64,000 nucleotides of DNA. It comes from Sphingomonas dokdonensis (GTDB lineage Bacteria; Pseudomonadota; Alphaproteobacteria; Sphingomonadales; Sphingomonadaceae). A program made the translations under genes and the position numbers. A model generated the notes under the pieces. That model was not told the DNA's origin, did no database searches, and saw only the letters and a list, made by a program, of their open reading frames with translations. Position 1 is the first letter of the stretch. The number at the start of each line of letters is the position of its first letter. The stretch spans positions 332,687 to 396,686 of the forward strand of contig NZ_NBBI01000004.1 in NCBI RefSeq assembly GCF_002197685.1, read 5' to 3'. This document shows, one piece after another, positions 9,129-16,940 of this stretch.

Positions 9129-9941
9129 GTGAAATTTCTTCGGATCCTGCTTGGTGTGCTGGTCGTCGCGCTGCTCGCCTTCGGCATCTTCGTGGTCGCC
9201 ACCCGCCCCTCCGCCGGCCCCGGTCAGGTGGTCGTGTCGGCCAAGACGCCCTTCACCAAGGACCGCTTCTTCGCCTTTGCGCAGCCGTGGGGCGGCGAAG
9301 AAGTGACGGTGCTGAAACCCTGGGCGCGGCACGCCGACAAGATGGTGGTGGACCTCGCCCGCTTCCCCGCCAACACCAGCTTTCGCTGGCGCTGGCCCCC
9401 CGTCAACGCCGGCTTCGGCCCCGGCGTCTGGGGCTATGACGCGGTGATGTACGGCAATTACGACGGCGGCGAGCCCGAAACCGCCGTTGCCCCGATCCGC
9501 GTGCGCGACCTGCGCGCGCTACGCCAGCGCTTCGCCTGGACGATCGACACCGGCTGGGGCGACGGCAACGTCCTGACCGAATTCTACCTGCGTTCCAGCC
9601 CCACCGACGTGAACGCCAAGGTGATCGAGATCGGCTGGTTCTTCCACCTGCCCCCCAGCACCCGTGCCTATTTCGACCGCGCCACGCCCATCGGCACCTT
9701 CGTCGACGCACAGGGCCGCCGCTGGTCCGCCCGCATGGCGGAAAAGTTCCTGATGATCGCGCCCGAACAGCCGCAGGACCTGCGCACCGGCACGCTCGAC
9801 ATGCTGCCGTTCCTCGAATGGCTGCAGCAGAACGGGAAGATCACCGGCAACGAATGGATGTCCGGCCTCGCCATCGGCGTCGAGCCGGTACGCGGCCTCG
9901 GCAAGCTGACGGTGACCCGCTGGGACGTCGAGATGCGGTGA
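9129..9941 (+). CDS. Membrane-anchored protein, possible GH12-like (concanavalin-fold) domain
   Basis: The GTG at 9129 follows AACAGGA and opens with a single hydrophobic anchor (FLRILLGVLVVALLAFGIFVV), so the remaining 240 or so residues should lie in the periplasm. The body is rich in Trp and Tyr: WGYDAVMYGNYDGG, FAWTIDTGWGDGNVL, KVIEIGWFFHLPP, and a terminal LAIGVEPVRGLGKLTVTRW. This order of strands, with acidic EIGWF and GVEP elements, recalls glycoside hydrolase family 12 cellulase-like jelly rolls, but I cannot confirm it without a profile search. The gene directly follows an acyltransferase, which would suit a polysaccharide role. The function is treated as unknown. Confidence 0.72.
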   Translation: MKFLRILLGVLVVALLAFGIFVVATRPSAGPGQVVVSAKTPFTKDRFFAFAQPWGGEEVTVLKPWARHADKMVVDLARFPANTSFRWRWPPVNAGFGPGVWGYDAVMYGNYDGGEPETAVAPIRVRDLRALRQRFAWTIDTGWGDGNVLTEFYLRSSPTDVNAKVIEIGWFFHLPPSTRAYFDRATPIGTFVDAQGRRWSARMAEKFLMIAPEQPQDLRTGTLDMLPFLEWLQQNGKITGNEWMSGLAIGVEPVRGLGKLTVTRWDVEMR

Positions 9942-9965
9942 AGTTTACCGGCACCGGCCCGCGCG

Positions 9966-10949
9966 TCAGGTAAGCGCCGCCGCCCGCCCCGCGCGCTCGG
10001 CATACAGCCGCGCGATCACCGCGCAGGCGATCAGCTGGATCTGGTGAAACACCATGACCGGCAGGATCACCGCGCCGACCTCAGCCGCCGGAAACAGCAG
10101 CCCCGCGATCGGCACGCCCGTCGCCAGGCTCTTCTTCGACCCGCAGAACAACAGCACGATGCGGTCCTCGCGGCTGAACCCGAGCAGCCGCCCTAGCCCG
10201 AGCGTCAGCAGCATGACCACCGCCAGCAGCGCGCAGCAGGTCGCCAGCAGCACCGCCAGGCTCTCGCCCGACACACGTTGCCACAGCCCCTCCACCACCG
10301 CCGCGCTGAACGCGGTATAGACCACCAGCAGGATCGACCCGCGATCCACGGTGGATACCAGCGGCTTGTGCCGCGTCACAAACCCGCCGATCCAAGGCCG
10401 CAGCGCATGACCGGCGAGGAACGGCAGCAGCAATTGCAGCGCGATCCCCTCGATCGCATCGGTGGAGATGCTCGCCGACGCGCCCGGCAGCGACATCAGG
10501 ATTGCCACCAGCGCCGGCGTCACGACGATGCCCAGCAGGTTGGAGAAGGACGCGCTGCACACCGCCGCCGCCACATTCCCGCCGGCAATCGCGGTAAATG
10601 CGATCGACGATTGCACCGTCGACGGCAGCAGCGTCAGGAACAGCAGTCCCGCGGCCATCGTCCCCGTCACGAACGGCAAGGTAACGAGCCCCAGCCCCAG
10701 CATCGGAAACAGCACAAAGGTGGTGGTCAGCACCGCCAGGTGCAGCCGCCAGTTGCGCGCGCCGCCCAGCAGCGCCTCGCGCGACAGCTTCGCGCCATGC
10801 AGAAAGAACAGCAGCACGATCGCCGCCGTTGTCAGCACCTCGAAGATCGGCACGCCCACGCCGCGCGCGGGCAGCAGCGACGCCAGCACCACCGTCCCCA
10901 ACAGCGCCAGCACGAATGGCTCGAAAACAGCCAGGATCGGTCGAAGCAT
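9966..10949 (-). CDS. Bile acid:sodium symporter family transporter (YfeH/SBF-like)
   Basis: The 327-residue hydrophobic protein has about ten transmembrane segments and the SBF-like signatures: LFFLHGAKLSREAL, LPSTVQSSIAFTAIAGGN (crossover helix with polar residues), and a late LLFCGSKKSLATGVPIA. The family moves organic anions with Na+ across the inner membrane; this branch has no settled substrate. The ATG at 10949 is preferred over an in-frame GTG two codons upstream because AGGG sits seven bases before it. It converges with the GH12-like gene with only 24 bp between them. Confidence 0.88.
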   Translation of the reverse strand: MLRPILAVFEPFVLALLGTVVLASLLPARGVGVPIFEVLTTAAIVLLFFLHGAKLSREALLGGARNWRLHLAVLTTTFVLFPMLGLGLVTLPFVTGTMAAGLLFLTLLPSTVQSSIAFTAIAGGNVAAAVCSASFSNLLGIVVTPALVAILMSLPGASASISTDAIEGIALQLLLPFLAGHALRPWIGGFVTRHKPLVSTVDRGSILLVVYTAFSAAVVEGLWQRVSGESLAVLLATCCALLAVVMLLTLGLGRLLGFSREDRIVLLFCGSKKSLATGVPIAGLLFPAAEVGAVILPVMVFHQIQLIACAVIARLYAERAGRAAALT

Positions 10950-11111
10950 CGTCACACCCTACGCCCAGGAGGCGCTCCCCTAATCACAAACCGCCCCAAC
11001 CCCAAACCGCGCGGCGCATCGCAGCCCCCGCCCGCCGCGACGCCCTTTGCCGCGCGATGAAGCCCAGCTGCCCGCTCGCGCGTTATCCCGTCACCAGCAA
11101 AGGAGATCGTC

Positions 11112-11294
11112 ATGACCGATCAGACCACCAGCGACTTCAAGGACGCGGCAAAGCGCAGCCAGGACGCGGGCATCGCCGACGAGAGCGCCGCCTATCAGAA
11201 CGCCGCCGCCACGTCGGACGGCAAGACCGACACGGCAGCGGTGCCGACCACCGACACCCCCGCCGAGCGCGAGTCGGAAGCGCACCCGAGCTAA
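11112..11294 (+). CDS. Small disordered hydrophilic protein, 60 aa
   Basis: The ATG at 11112 follows a strong AAAGGAGAT ribosome site, which is the best support that this 60-codon frame is real. The product is almost entirely polar (Asp, Glu, Thr, Ala, Ser), has no hydrophobic core, no Cys and no Trp, and is predicted disordered. The reading frame is closed by a hairpin just downstream. It resembles in composition another small protein in this window (28847-29089). A general-stress or desiccation role is often proposed for such proteins in sphingomonads; here it is only inference. Confidence 0.7.
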   Translation: MTDQTTSDFKDAAKRSQDAGIADESAAYQNAAATSDGKTDTAAVPTTDTPAERESEAHPS

Positions 11295-11307
11295 GCGGGG
11301 GCCTGCC

Positions 11308-11330
11308 CGGGACGACGCATTGTCGTCCCG
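11308..11330. terminator. Hairpin terminator between convergent genes
   Basis: A perfect 9-bp stem CGGGACGAC/GTCGTCCCG encloses the loop GCATT, 14 bp after the small-protein stop and 16 bp before the converging thioesterase stop. No long T-run follows, but position and symmetry fit a shared bidirectional terminator. Confidence 0.6.
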
Positions 11331-11345
11331 TGCGCGGCAGGTTCG

Positions 11346-12158
11346 TCAGGCCGGGTCCATGAAGCGCAGGATCGCCGACTGGCTCCCGCTCGCCATCATG
11401 GTGCCGTCCTGCGCAAACATGTGGATCGCGCCATGGCCGAATCCGCGGCTCGCGGCGCTGATCTTCACGTCGCACAGCACCCATTCGGTCGGCACGATCC
11501 GCGCGATGCGCAGCGTATTGTCCAGGCTGTTGCCCCCGCCGCGCCGCCCGAAGGCGGAAGCAAGGCCGGAGGGCACGAAATCGGCAAACACCGCCAGCAC
11601 GCTGGTATCCACCGGCGCGCCATCCTTGGTGCGGATCCACACCACCATGCGACCGTCGGCGGACGGATTGCCGTCGAGCGGCACCGCGCCATAGCGGCCA
11701 GGCGACAGCCGCACGTCCAGCCGGTCCATCAGCTTGGCGTCCTGCGCCGGCCACAGCGGCCGCGCCTTGCATTCCTCGGGCGGCGGCATGTCGGGCGGCG
11801 TCACCCATTGCGCAGACGGCATGCCGTCTCGGTCGCCCAGCGCGGCGTTCACGGAGATCACCAGCTTGCCCTTGTCGGTACCCGTCACGCGCACCTGGCT
11901 GATGTTGCGCCCGCCCGACAGCACCTCGACCGACAGGTCCAGCGTATCGCCGACGCGGGCATAGGAGATGAACTGCGCGGTGGACCAGATCACCCCGCGC
12001 CCCGTCGCGCGCTCCGCCGCCACCGTCGCCGCGCCCAGCCCGACGCCGCCGAACATGAAGACGTTGCCCGGTGGCCCGACGCAGACCTGATCGGTCACGT
12101 GCAGGCGGAAACGCGCGGGGTCGTCAGTCGGCTCGATGTCTAGAAAACGCTCGGTCAT
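11346..12158 (-). CDS. Acyl-CoA thioesterase-like double-hotdog protein
   Basis: The 270-residue protein is laid out as two hotdog-like halves, as in TesB/acyl-CoA thioesterase II. The first half has the NVFMFGGVGLGAATVAAER helix and the TAQFISYARVGDTLDL strand; the second has PVDTSVLAVFADFVPSG and SLDNTLRIARIVPTEWVLCDV, ending GHGAIHMFAQDGTMMASGSQ as TesB-type proteins do. The family hydrolyses acyl-CoA to free acid and CoA in the cytosol. The start at 12158 is the Met where homology-like sequence begins. The substrate range is unknown. Confidence 0.82.
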   Translation of the reverse strand: MTERFLDIEPTDDPARFRLHVTDQVCVGPPGNVFMFGGVGLGAATVAAERATGRGVIWSTAQFISYARVGDTLDLSVEVLSGGRNISQVRVTGTDKGKLVISVNAALGDRDGMPSAQWVTPPDMPPPEECKARPLWPAQDAKLMDRLDVRLSPGRYGAVPLDGNPSADGRMVVWIRTKDGAPVDTSVLAVFADFVPSGLASAFGRRGGGNSLDNTLRIARIVPTEWVLCDVKISAASRGFGHGAIHMFAQDGTMMASGSQSAILRFMDPA

Positions 12159-12403
12159 CCCGCTTCGATCACAGGTTCCGCTCGGGCTGTCCACCCGCGC
12201 CAACGCCCGCGCACCGGCGGCCACCAAAGCTTGCGTTTGCCCGAACAAAGTTGGCCTTTGCACCGCGCACCGGCGCAGGCACCATTGCCGTGCGCGGCGG
12301 CGGCGCTACACCGCACGCCATCGCAGCCGCGATCAGCGCGGCGAAACGGACATGGGAGGAGGCCGCGCCGAACGGCTCAGCGCGGCCGCTGGGGGAGAAT
12401 AAA

Positions 12404-13810
12404 GTGAGCTGGAATTCCCGAAAGTCGGCCTTCTCGCATGAGGAGGTCAGCGCCGAGCACCGGCTGACCAAGAGCCTGTCGTGGCCGCACCTCATCGCCT
12501 TGGGCGTCGGCGCGATCGTGGGCACGGGCATCCTGACGCTGATCGGCGTCGGCGCGGACAAGGCCGGCCCCAGCGTCATCCTGTCCTTCGTCATCGCCGG
12601 CGCGATCTGCGCCTGCGCCGCGCTCGCCTACGCCGAAATGGCGACCATGATCCCCGCCTCGGGCAGCGCCTACACCTATTCCTATGTGGTGATCGGCGAG
12701 CTGTTCGCCTGGGTGGTCGGCTGGAGCCTCATTCTCGAATATTCCCTGGTGGTCAGCGCGGTTGCGGTCGGCTGGTCGGGCTATGCCGCGCCGCTCCTCC
12801 ACGACGCCTTCGGCGTGCCGATGGCATTGATGCAGGGGCCGGAGCTTGGCGGCATCGTCAATGTCCCCGCCGTCCTCATCATCTTCGTGGTCGCCGGCCT
12901 GCTGATCCTCGGCACCCGCGAAAGCGCCACGTTGAATGCCGTGCTGGTGCTGGTGAAGCTCGCCGCGTTGGTGGTGTTCGTCGCCGTCACGCTGCCGTCG
13001 TTCGACAGCGCCAATTTCGAGCCGTTCATGCCCTTCGGCTTCGGCAAGTCCGTGACCGCCGATGGCGTCGAGCGCGGCGTTATGGCTGCCGCCGCGATCA
13101 TCTTCTTCGCCTTCTACGGCTTCGACGCGATCGCCACCGCGGCGGAGGAAACCAAGAACCCGGCGCGCGATCTGTCGATCGGCATCGTCGGCTCGATGGT
13201 GCTGTGCGTGCTCATCTACATGGCGGTCGCGGCCTGCGCGATCGGCGCGCTCACCTACACCTCCTTCGCCAACAGCCCGGAGCCGCTGGCGCTGATCCTG
13301 CGCGAGCTGCAGCATCCCTGGGCTGCGCGCTATCTCGCTATCTCGGCGGTGATCGCGCTCCCGACGGTGATCCTCGCCTTCTTCTATGGCCAGAGCCGCA
13401 TCTTCTTCGTCATGGCGCGCGACGGCCTGCTGCCGCGCAGCCTGGCGCAGGTGTCGCAGCGCGGCTCGCCCACGCGCGTCACCTTGTTCACCGCCGCGAT
13501 CGTCGCGGTGCTCGCCGGCCTCATCCCGCTGAACGAGCTTGCCGCGCTGGCGAATGCCGGCACGCTGGTGGCATTCGGCTCGGTCGCCGGCTGCATGCTG
13601 ATCATGCGCCGCCGCGCGCCCGAGGCCGAACGCAAGTTCCGCGTCCCCGCCGCCGCCCTGGTCGGCGCGATCGCCATCCTTGGCTGCGCCTATCTGTTCT
13701 ACAGCCTGCCCAGCACGACGCAGACCTATTTCGTCATCGCGCAGATCGTCGGGCTGGCGATCTACTTCGGCTTCGGCCGCCGCCACAGCCAGGTCGGCGC
13801 CGCGCAGTAA
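12404..13810 (+). CDS. APC-family amino-acid permease (cationic amino acid transporter type)
   Basis: The 468-residue protein has about twelve transmembrane helices. It carries the APC helix-1 motif GVGAIVGTGILTLIGVGA, helix 3 ASGSAYTYSYVVIGE, and the helix 6-7 signature FFAFYGFDAIATAAEETKNPARDLSIGI, as in YfnA/CAT-like permeases. The GTG at 12404 is supported by GGGGGAG ten bases upstream; the longer open frame before it has no such helix. It probably imports amino acids or polyamine precursors with protons. An aguB gene lies 1 kb downstream, but substrate pairing is speculative. An 8-bp leader hairpin (12361-12368/12380-12387) ends just before the ribosome site. Confidence 0.92.
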   Translation: MSWNSRKSAFSHEEVSAEHRLTKSLSWPHLIALGVGAIVGTGILTLIGVGADKAGPSVILSFVIAGAICACAALAYAEMATMIPASGSAYTYSYVVIGELFAWVVGWSLILEYSLVVSAVAVGWSGYAAPLLHDAFGVPMALMQGPELGGIVNVPAVLIIFVVAGLLILGTRESATLNAVLVLVKLAALVVFVAVTLPSFDSANFEPFMPFGFGKSVTADGVERGVMAAAAIIFFAFYGFDAIATAAEETKNPARDLSIGIVGSMVLCVLIYMAVAACAIGALTYTSFANSPEPLALILRELQHPWAARYLAISAVIALPTVILAFFYGQSRIFFVMARDGLLPRSLAQVSQRGSPTRVTLFTAAIVAVLAGLIPLNELAALANAGTLVAFGSVAGCMLIMRRRAPEAERKFRVPAAALVGAIAILGCAYLFYSLPSTTQTYFVIAQIVGLAIYFGFGRRHSQVGAAQ

Positions 13811-13818
13811 GGCGACAT

Positions 13819-13849
13819 CGGCGCGGCGGCGAAACCAGCCGTCGCGCCG
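13819..13849 (+). terminator. Probable terminator of the permease gene
   Basis: A 12-bp stem, CGGCGCGGCGGC (13819-13830) with GCCGTCGCGCCG (13838-13849), contains one G-T pair and a 7-base loop, nine bases after the permease stop. The T-run is minimal (TTA), so termination strength is uncertain. Confidence 0.5.
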
Positions 13850-13956
13850 TTACCGGCCCCCGCTCTACCCCCCCGTGCCACTAAGCGGGTTCGCACTGGC
13901 CACCCGCCCCGCTCCTTGGCTAGGCTCCTGCCGATAAAACAACAGGAGAGCGGATC

Positions 13957-14739
13957 ATGGCCTACAAACCCTTCGACCTCAGCGGACGGGTCGCGCTGAT
14001 CACCGGCGGTAACGGCGGCATCGGCATCGGCATGGCCGACGCGCTGGCGCAGGCCGGGGCGGACGTGGTCATCTGGGGCAACAATCCCACCAAGAACGCC
14101 GCCGCGCAGGAGCGTCTCGCCGCGCACGGCACCCGCATTCTGGTCGAGCGCGTCGATGTGTCCGACGAAGCCGCGGTCGGCGACGGCGTCGCCCGCGCGG
14201 TGGACACCATGGGCCGGCTCGATTTCGTCGCCGCCAACGCCGGCGTCGGCGAAGGCGCCGACAGCTTCGATACGATGAGCACCGATCTGTGGCGCCGCGT
14301 CCTGGCGGTAAACCTCGACGGCGTGTTCTGGACGCTGCGGGAGGCGGCGCGCCACATGGTCTCCCGCGCAAAGGGCGGCGATCTCGGCGGCTCGCTTCTC
14401 GCCACTTCCTCCACCTCCGCGGTGCACGGCGCGCCGCGGAACCAGGCCTATGCCGCCACCAAGGGCGCGCTGCTCCCGATGATGCGCGGCCTCGCAGTCG
14501 AGTACGCCCGCTACGGCATCCGCGCCAACGCCATCCTCCCCGGCTGGATTGCGACCGACATGACGTCGCGCGCGCAGGGGAATGATCGCTTCAACGAAAA
14601 GGTCATCTCGCGCGTGCCGATGCGCCGCTGGGGTGAGCCGGAGGATTTCGGCGGCCTCGCCGTCTACCTCGCCTCCGACGCATCGCGCTTCCACACCGGC
14701 GACACCTTCACCATCGACGGTGGCTACACGATCTTCTGA
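13957..14739 (+). CDS. Short-chain dehydrogenase/reductase (classical SDR)
   Basis: The 260-residue single-domain Rossmann oxidoreductase shows the cofactor motif TGGNGGIG near residue 17, the NAG-type motif VAANAGVG near 91, catalytic Ser in ATSSTSAVHG, and YAATK with catalytic Tyr and Lys near 163-167. PGWIATDM and the closing TGDTFTIDGGYTIF are standard for classical SDRs. A strong AACAGGAGAG ribosome site precedes the ATG. It oxidises an alcohol or reduces a carbonyl with NAD(P) in the cytosol; the substrate cannot be assigned. It stands apart from its neighbours, with its own upstream gap of about 150 bp. Confidence 0.93.
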   Translation: MAYKPFDLSGRVALITGGNGGIGIGMADALAQAGADVVIWGNNPTKNAAAQERLAAHGTRILVERVDVSDEAAVGDGVARAVDTMGRLDFVAANAGVGEGADSFDTMSTDLWRRVLAVNLDGVFWTLREAARHMVSRAKGGDLGGSLLATSSTSAVHGAPRNQAYAATKGALLPMMRGLAVEYARYGIRANAILPGWIATDMTSRAQGNDRFNEKVISRVPMRRWGEPEDFGGLAVYLASDASRFHTGDTFTIDGGYTIF

Positions 14740-14766
14740 TCATCTGGCCGCGACATCGGGCGGCGT

Positions 14767-14835
14767 GGCCAAATTGCGCCGGCAACAGGCCGCCCGGTGG
14801 CCGGGCGCGGCCAATCTTCGCCGCCAGCAGGCCGC
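14767..14835 (+). repeat. Imperfect 27-bp direct repeat, 42-bp period
   Basis: Two copies (14767-14793 and 14809-14835) share 22 of 27 bases, starting GGCCAA and ending AGCAGGCCGC or ACAGGCCGC. They fill the gap between the SDR and aguB genes. No ORF with a ribosome site covers them. They could be a decayed repeat or a regulatory tandem; nothing else is seen in this 146-bp gap. Confidence 0.5.
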
Positions 14836-14885
14836 GCTTCAGCCAAGGGTGGCGAGCGCCCGCCGCATCACCTACATGGCCGCGC

Positions 14886-15746
14886 ATGACCGAAATCACC
14901 GTCGCCGCGCTGCAGCTCGCCTTCTCCGCCGATCTCGATGCCAACATCGCCAACGTCTCGCGTCTGGTGCGAGAGGCAGCGGGCAAGGGCGCGCAGGTTA
15001 TCCTGCCGCCAGAACTGTTTGAGGGCGAATATTTCTGCCGCGTCGAGGATGAGGGCCTGTTCGCCAACGCGAAGCCCACGGCCGAGCACCCGGCCGTTCT
15101 TGCCATGCAGTCTCTGGCATCCGAGCTAAAGGTCTCCATCCCCACGAGTTTCTTCGAGGCTGACGGCCCGCATCACTACAACAGCCTCGCCATGATCGGC
15201 CCCGACGGCGCGATCCAGGGCGTCTATCGCAAGAGCCACATCCCCGATGGCCCGGGCTATGAAGAGAAATTCTACTTCCGCCCCGGCAACACCGGCTTCA
15301 AGGTGTGGGACGGCCCAGCCGAAAGCAAGGGCGCGAAGCTCGGCGTCGGCATCTGCTGGGATCAATGGTATCCCGAAACCGCCCGCGCCATGATGCTGAT
15401 GGGCGCGCAGGTCCTCTTTTACCCCACCGCAATCGGCAGCGAACCGCACGACACCTCGCTCGACACCGCCCGCCTCTGGCGCCGCGCCATGGTCGGCCAT
15501 GCCGTATCGAACGTCGTGCCCGTGGTCGCCGCCAATCGGATCGGCACGGAGCACGGCCAGACCTTCTATGGCACCAGCTTCATCTGCGACGAGCGCGGCG
15601 ACGTCGTTGCAGAGCTCGGCCGCGAGGAGGAAGGCGTGATCACCGCCACGCTCGACCTCGATCGCGTGAAGCGCCACCGCGCCGCGTTCGGCTTCTTCCG
15701 CGATCGCCGCCCCGAGCTTTACGGTCGCCTTACCGCCGACATCTAA
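14886..15746 (+). CDS. aguB: N-carbamoylputrescine amidase
   Basis: The 286-residue nitrilase-superfamily enzyme hydrolyses N-carbamoylputrescine to putrescine, CO2 and ammonia, the last step of the agmatine route from arginine. The catalytic triad is visible: Glu43 (PPELFEGEYFC), Lys116 (YRKSHIPDGPGYEEKFYF) and Cys157 (GICWDQWYPETAR). The PPELFEGEYFC and GICWDQWYPE stretches are specific to the AguB branch within the superfamily. No clear ribosome site precedes the ATG. No agmatine deiminase (aguA) gene is present in this window; it would have to be elsewhere. Confidence 0.93.
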   Translation: MTEITVAALQLAFSADLDANIANVSRLVREAAGKGAQVILPPELFEGEYFCRVEDEGLFANAKPTAEHPAVLAMQSLASELKVSIPTSFFEADGPHHYNSLAMIGPDGAIQGVYRKSHIPDGPGYEEKFYFRPGNTGFKVWDGPAESKGAKLGVGICWDQWYPETARAMMLMGAQVLFYPTAIGSEPHDTSLDTARLWRRAMVGHAVSNVVPVVAANRIGTEHGQTFYGTSFICDERGDVVAELGREEEGVITATLDLDRVKRHRAAFGFFRDRRPELYGRLTADI

Positions 15747-15755
15747 GACGCGGTC

Positions 15756-16940
15756 TCAGGATGCGCGGCTGAGGCTCGCGGCCAGTTCCACATGGGTCGA
15801 CCAGCGGAACTGGCCGACCGGCTGGATCCAGTCGATCCTCCAGCCACCGTCCACCATCACCTTCACATCACGTGCGAAGCTGCTCGGGTTGCACGACACA
15901 TAGGCCAGCCGCGGCGCCCGCGACGCCGCCAGTGCCTGCGCCTGCTCCTTCGCACCGGCGCGCGGCGGATCGATCACGATAGCGCCGAAGCGATCGAGCT
16001 CCGCCGGTGTCAGCGGCCGGCGGTACAGGTCACGGTGCTCGGTGAACACCGCCCGCTGCGACCGGCCAGCGGCTGCCTTCAGCGCCATGATCGCTTCGCG
16101 CCCGGCCTCCGCGGCATAGACCCGCCCCGGCAGCGCCAGCGCGAATGTGCCAAGCCCCGCAAACAGATCCGCCACCACTGGCGTGTCCCCAACGATCGAG
16201 CGCACTGCCTCAACCAGCGCCGCTTCCCCCTCGCTTGTCGCCTGCAGAAAGGATGCCGGCGGCAGCGGCACCGGAACGCCGCCCAGCGTGATGGTTACGG
16301 CATCCGGCTCCCACCGTGTCTCAGGTCCATAGCCTTCGTCAAAGGCCATGCGCGCCAGCCTGTTCGCTTCGGCAAAGGCGGTGATCGCCTCGGCTGCCGC
16401 CAGCCCCTCCGGCATGACGCCGTTGATCAGCACGTCGACACCCTGGTCGGCCAGCGTCAGGTGAATATCCAGTCGCCGCTTGGGCCGCAGCTTGTGGATC
16501 AGCCGCCGCAGCGGTGCCACCAGCGCGAATAGCTCGGGCGCCAGAACATGGCACTCGGCAAGGTCCACAATCGCATGGCTTTTTTCGACGGCAAACCCGA
16601 TCCGTCCCGAGCTTTCGGCGTGCAGCGTCGCGCGCCGCCGGGTGCGCGGCGGCGACAAGACTGGCGACCGGATCTCTGCCGACAGGCCATGCGCCGCCAG
16701 CCCGCCAGCAATGCGATCGACGATGAACTGGCGCCATGCCGCATCGTCCAGATGCTGCAGCTGACACCCGCCACATTGAGGAAAGTGCCGGCACGGCGGC
16801 ACCAGGTGGTGCGGGCCAGCCTCGATCGCGCCGTTCTCGCTTACGCGATCTCCCGGCGCCGCAAAGGGCACGTGCCGCCCGTCAGCGGTAACGCCTTCGC
16901 CACGCGCGGCGACACGCACGATCGTGGACGCTTCGGTCAC
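15756..16940 (-). CDS. RlmD/TrmA-type class I SAM-dependent RNA uracil methyltransferase
   Basis: The 394-residue protein has a short TRAM-like N-terminus, an iron-sulfur cluster motif with Cys50, Cys56, Cys59 and a fourth Cys near 130 (LAECHVL), and a C-terminal methyltransferase domain. The SAM motif is VVADLFAGLGTFALAL; the catalytic Cys350 lies in LAYVSCNPSSFARD and the general base Glu in STHVELAASL. It methylates C5 of a uridine in rRNA (RlmD/RlmCD type), though the target position is not readable. The ATG overlaps the nnr stop by four bases, indicating translational coupling. Confidence 0.9.
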   Translation of the reverse strand: MTEASTIVRVAARGEGVTADGRHVPFAAPGDRVSENGAIEAGPHHLVPPCRHFPQCGGCQLQHLDDAAWRQFIVDRIAGGLAAHGLSAEIRSPVLSPPRTRRRATLHAESSGRIGFAVEKSHAIVDLAECHVLAPELFALVAPLRRLIHKLRPKRRLDIHLTLADQGVDVLINGVMPEGLAAAEAITAFAEANRLARMAFDEGYGPETRWEPDAVTITLGGVPVPLPPASFLQATSEGEAALVEAVRSIVGDTPVVADLFAGLGTFALALPGRVYAAEAGREAIMALKAAAGRSQRAVFTEHRDLYRRPLTPAELDRFGAIVIDPPRAGAKEQAQALAASRAPRLAYVSCNPSSFARDVKVMVDGGWRIDWIQPVGQFRWSTHVELAASLSRAS

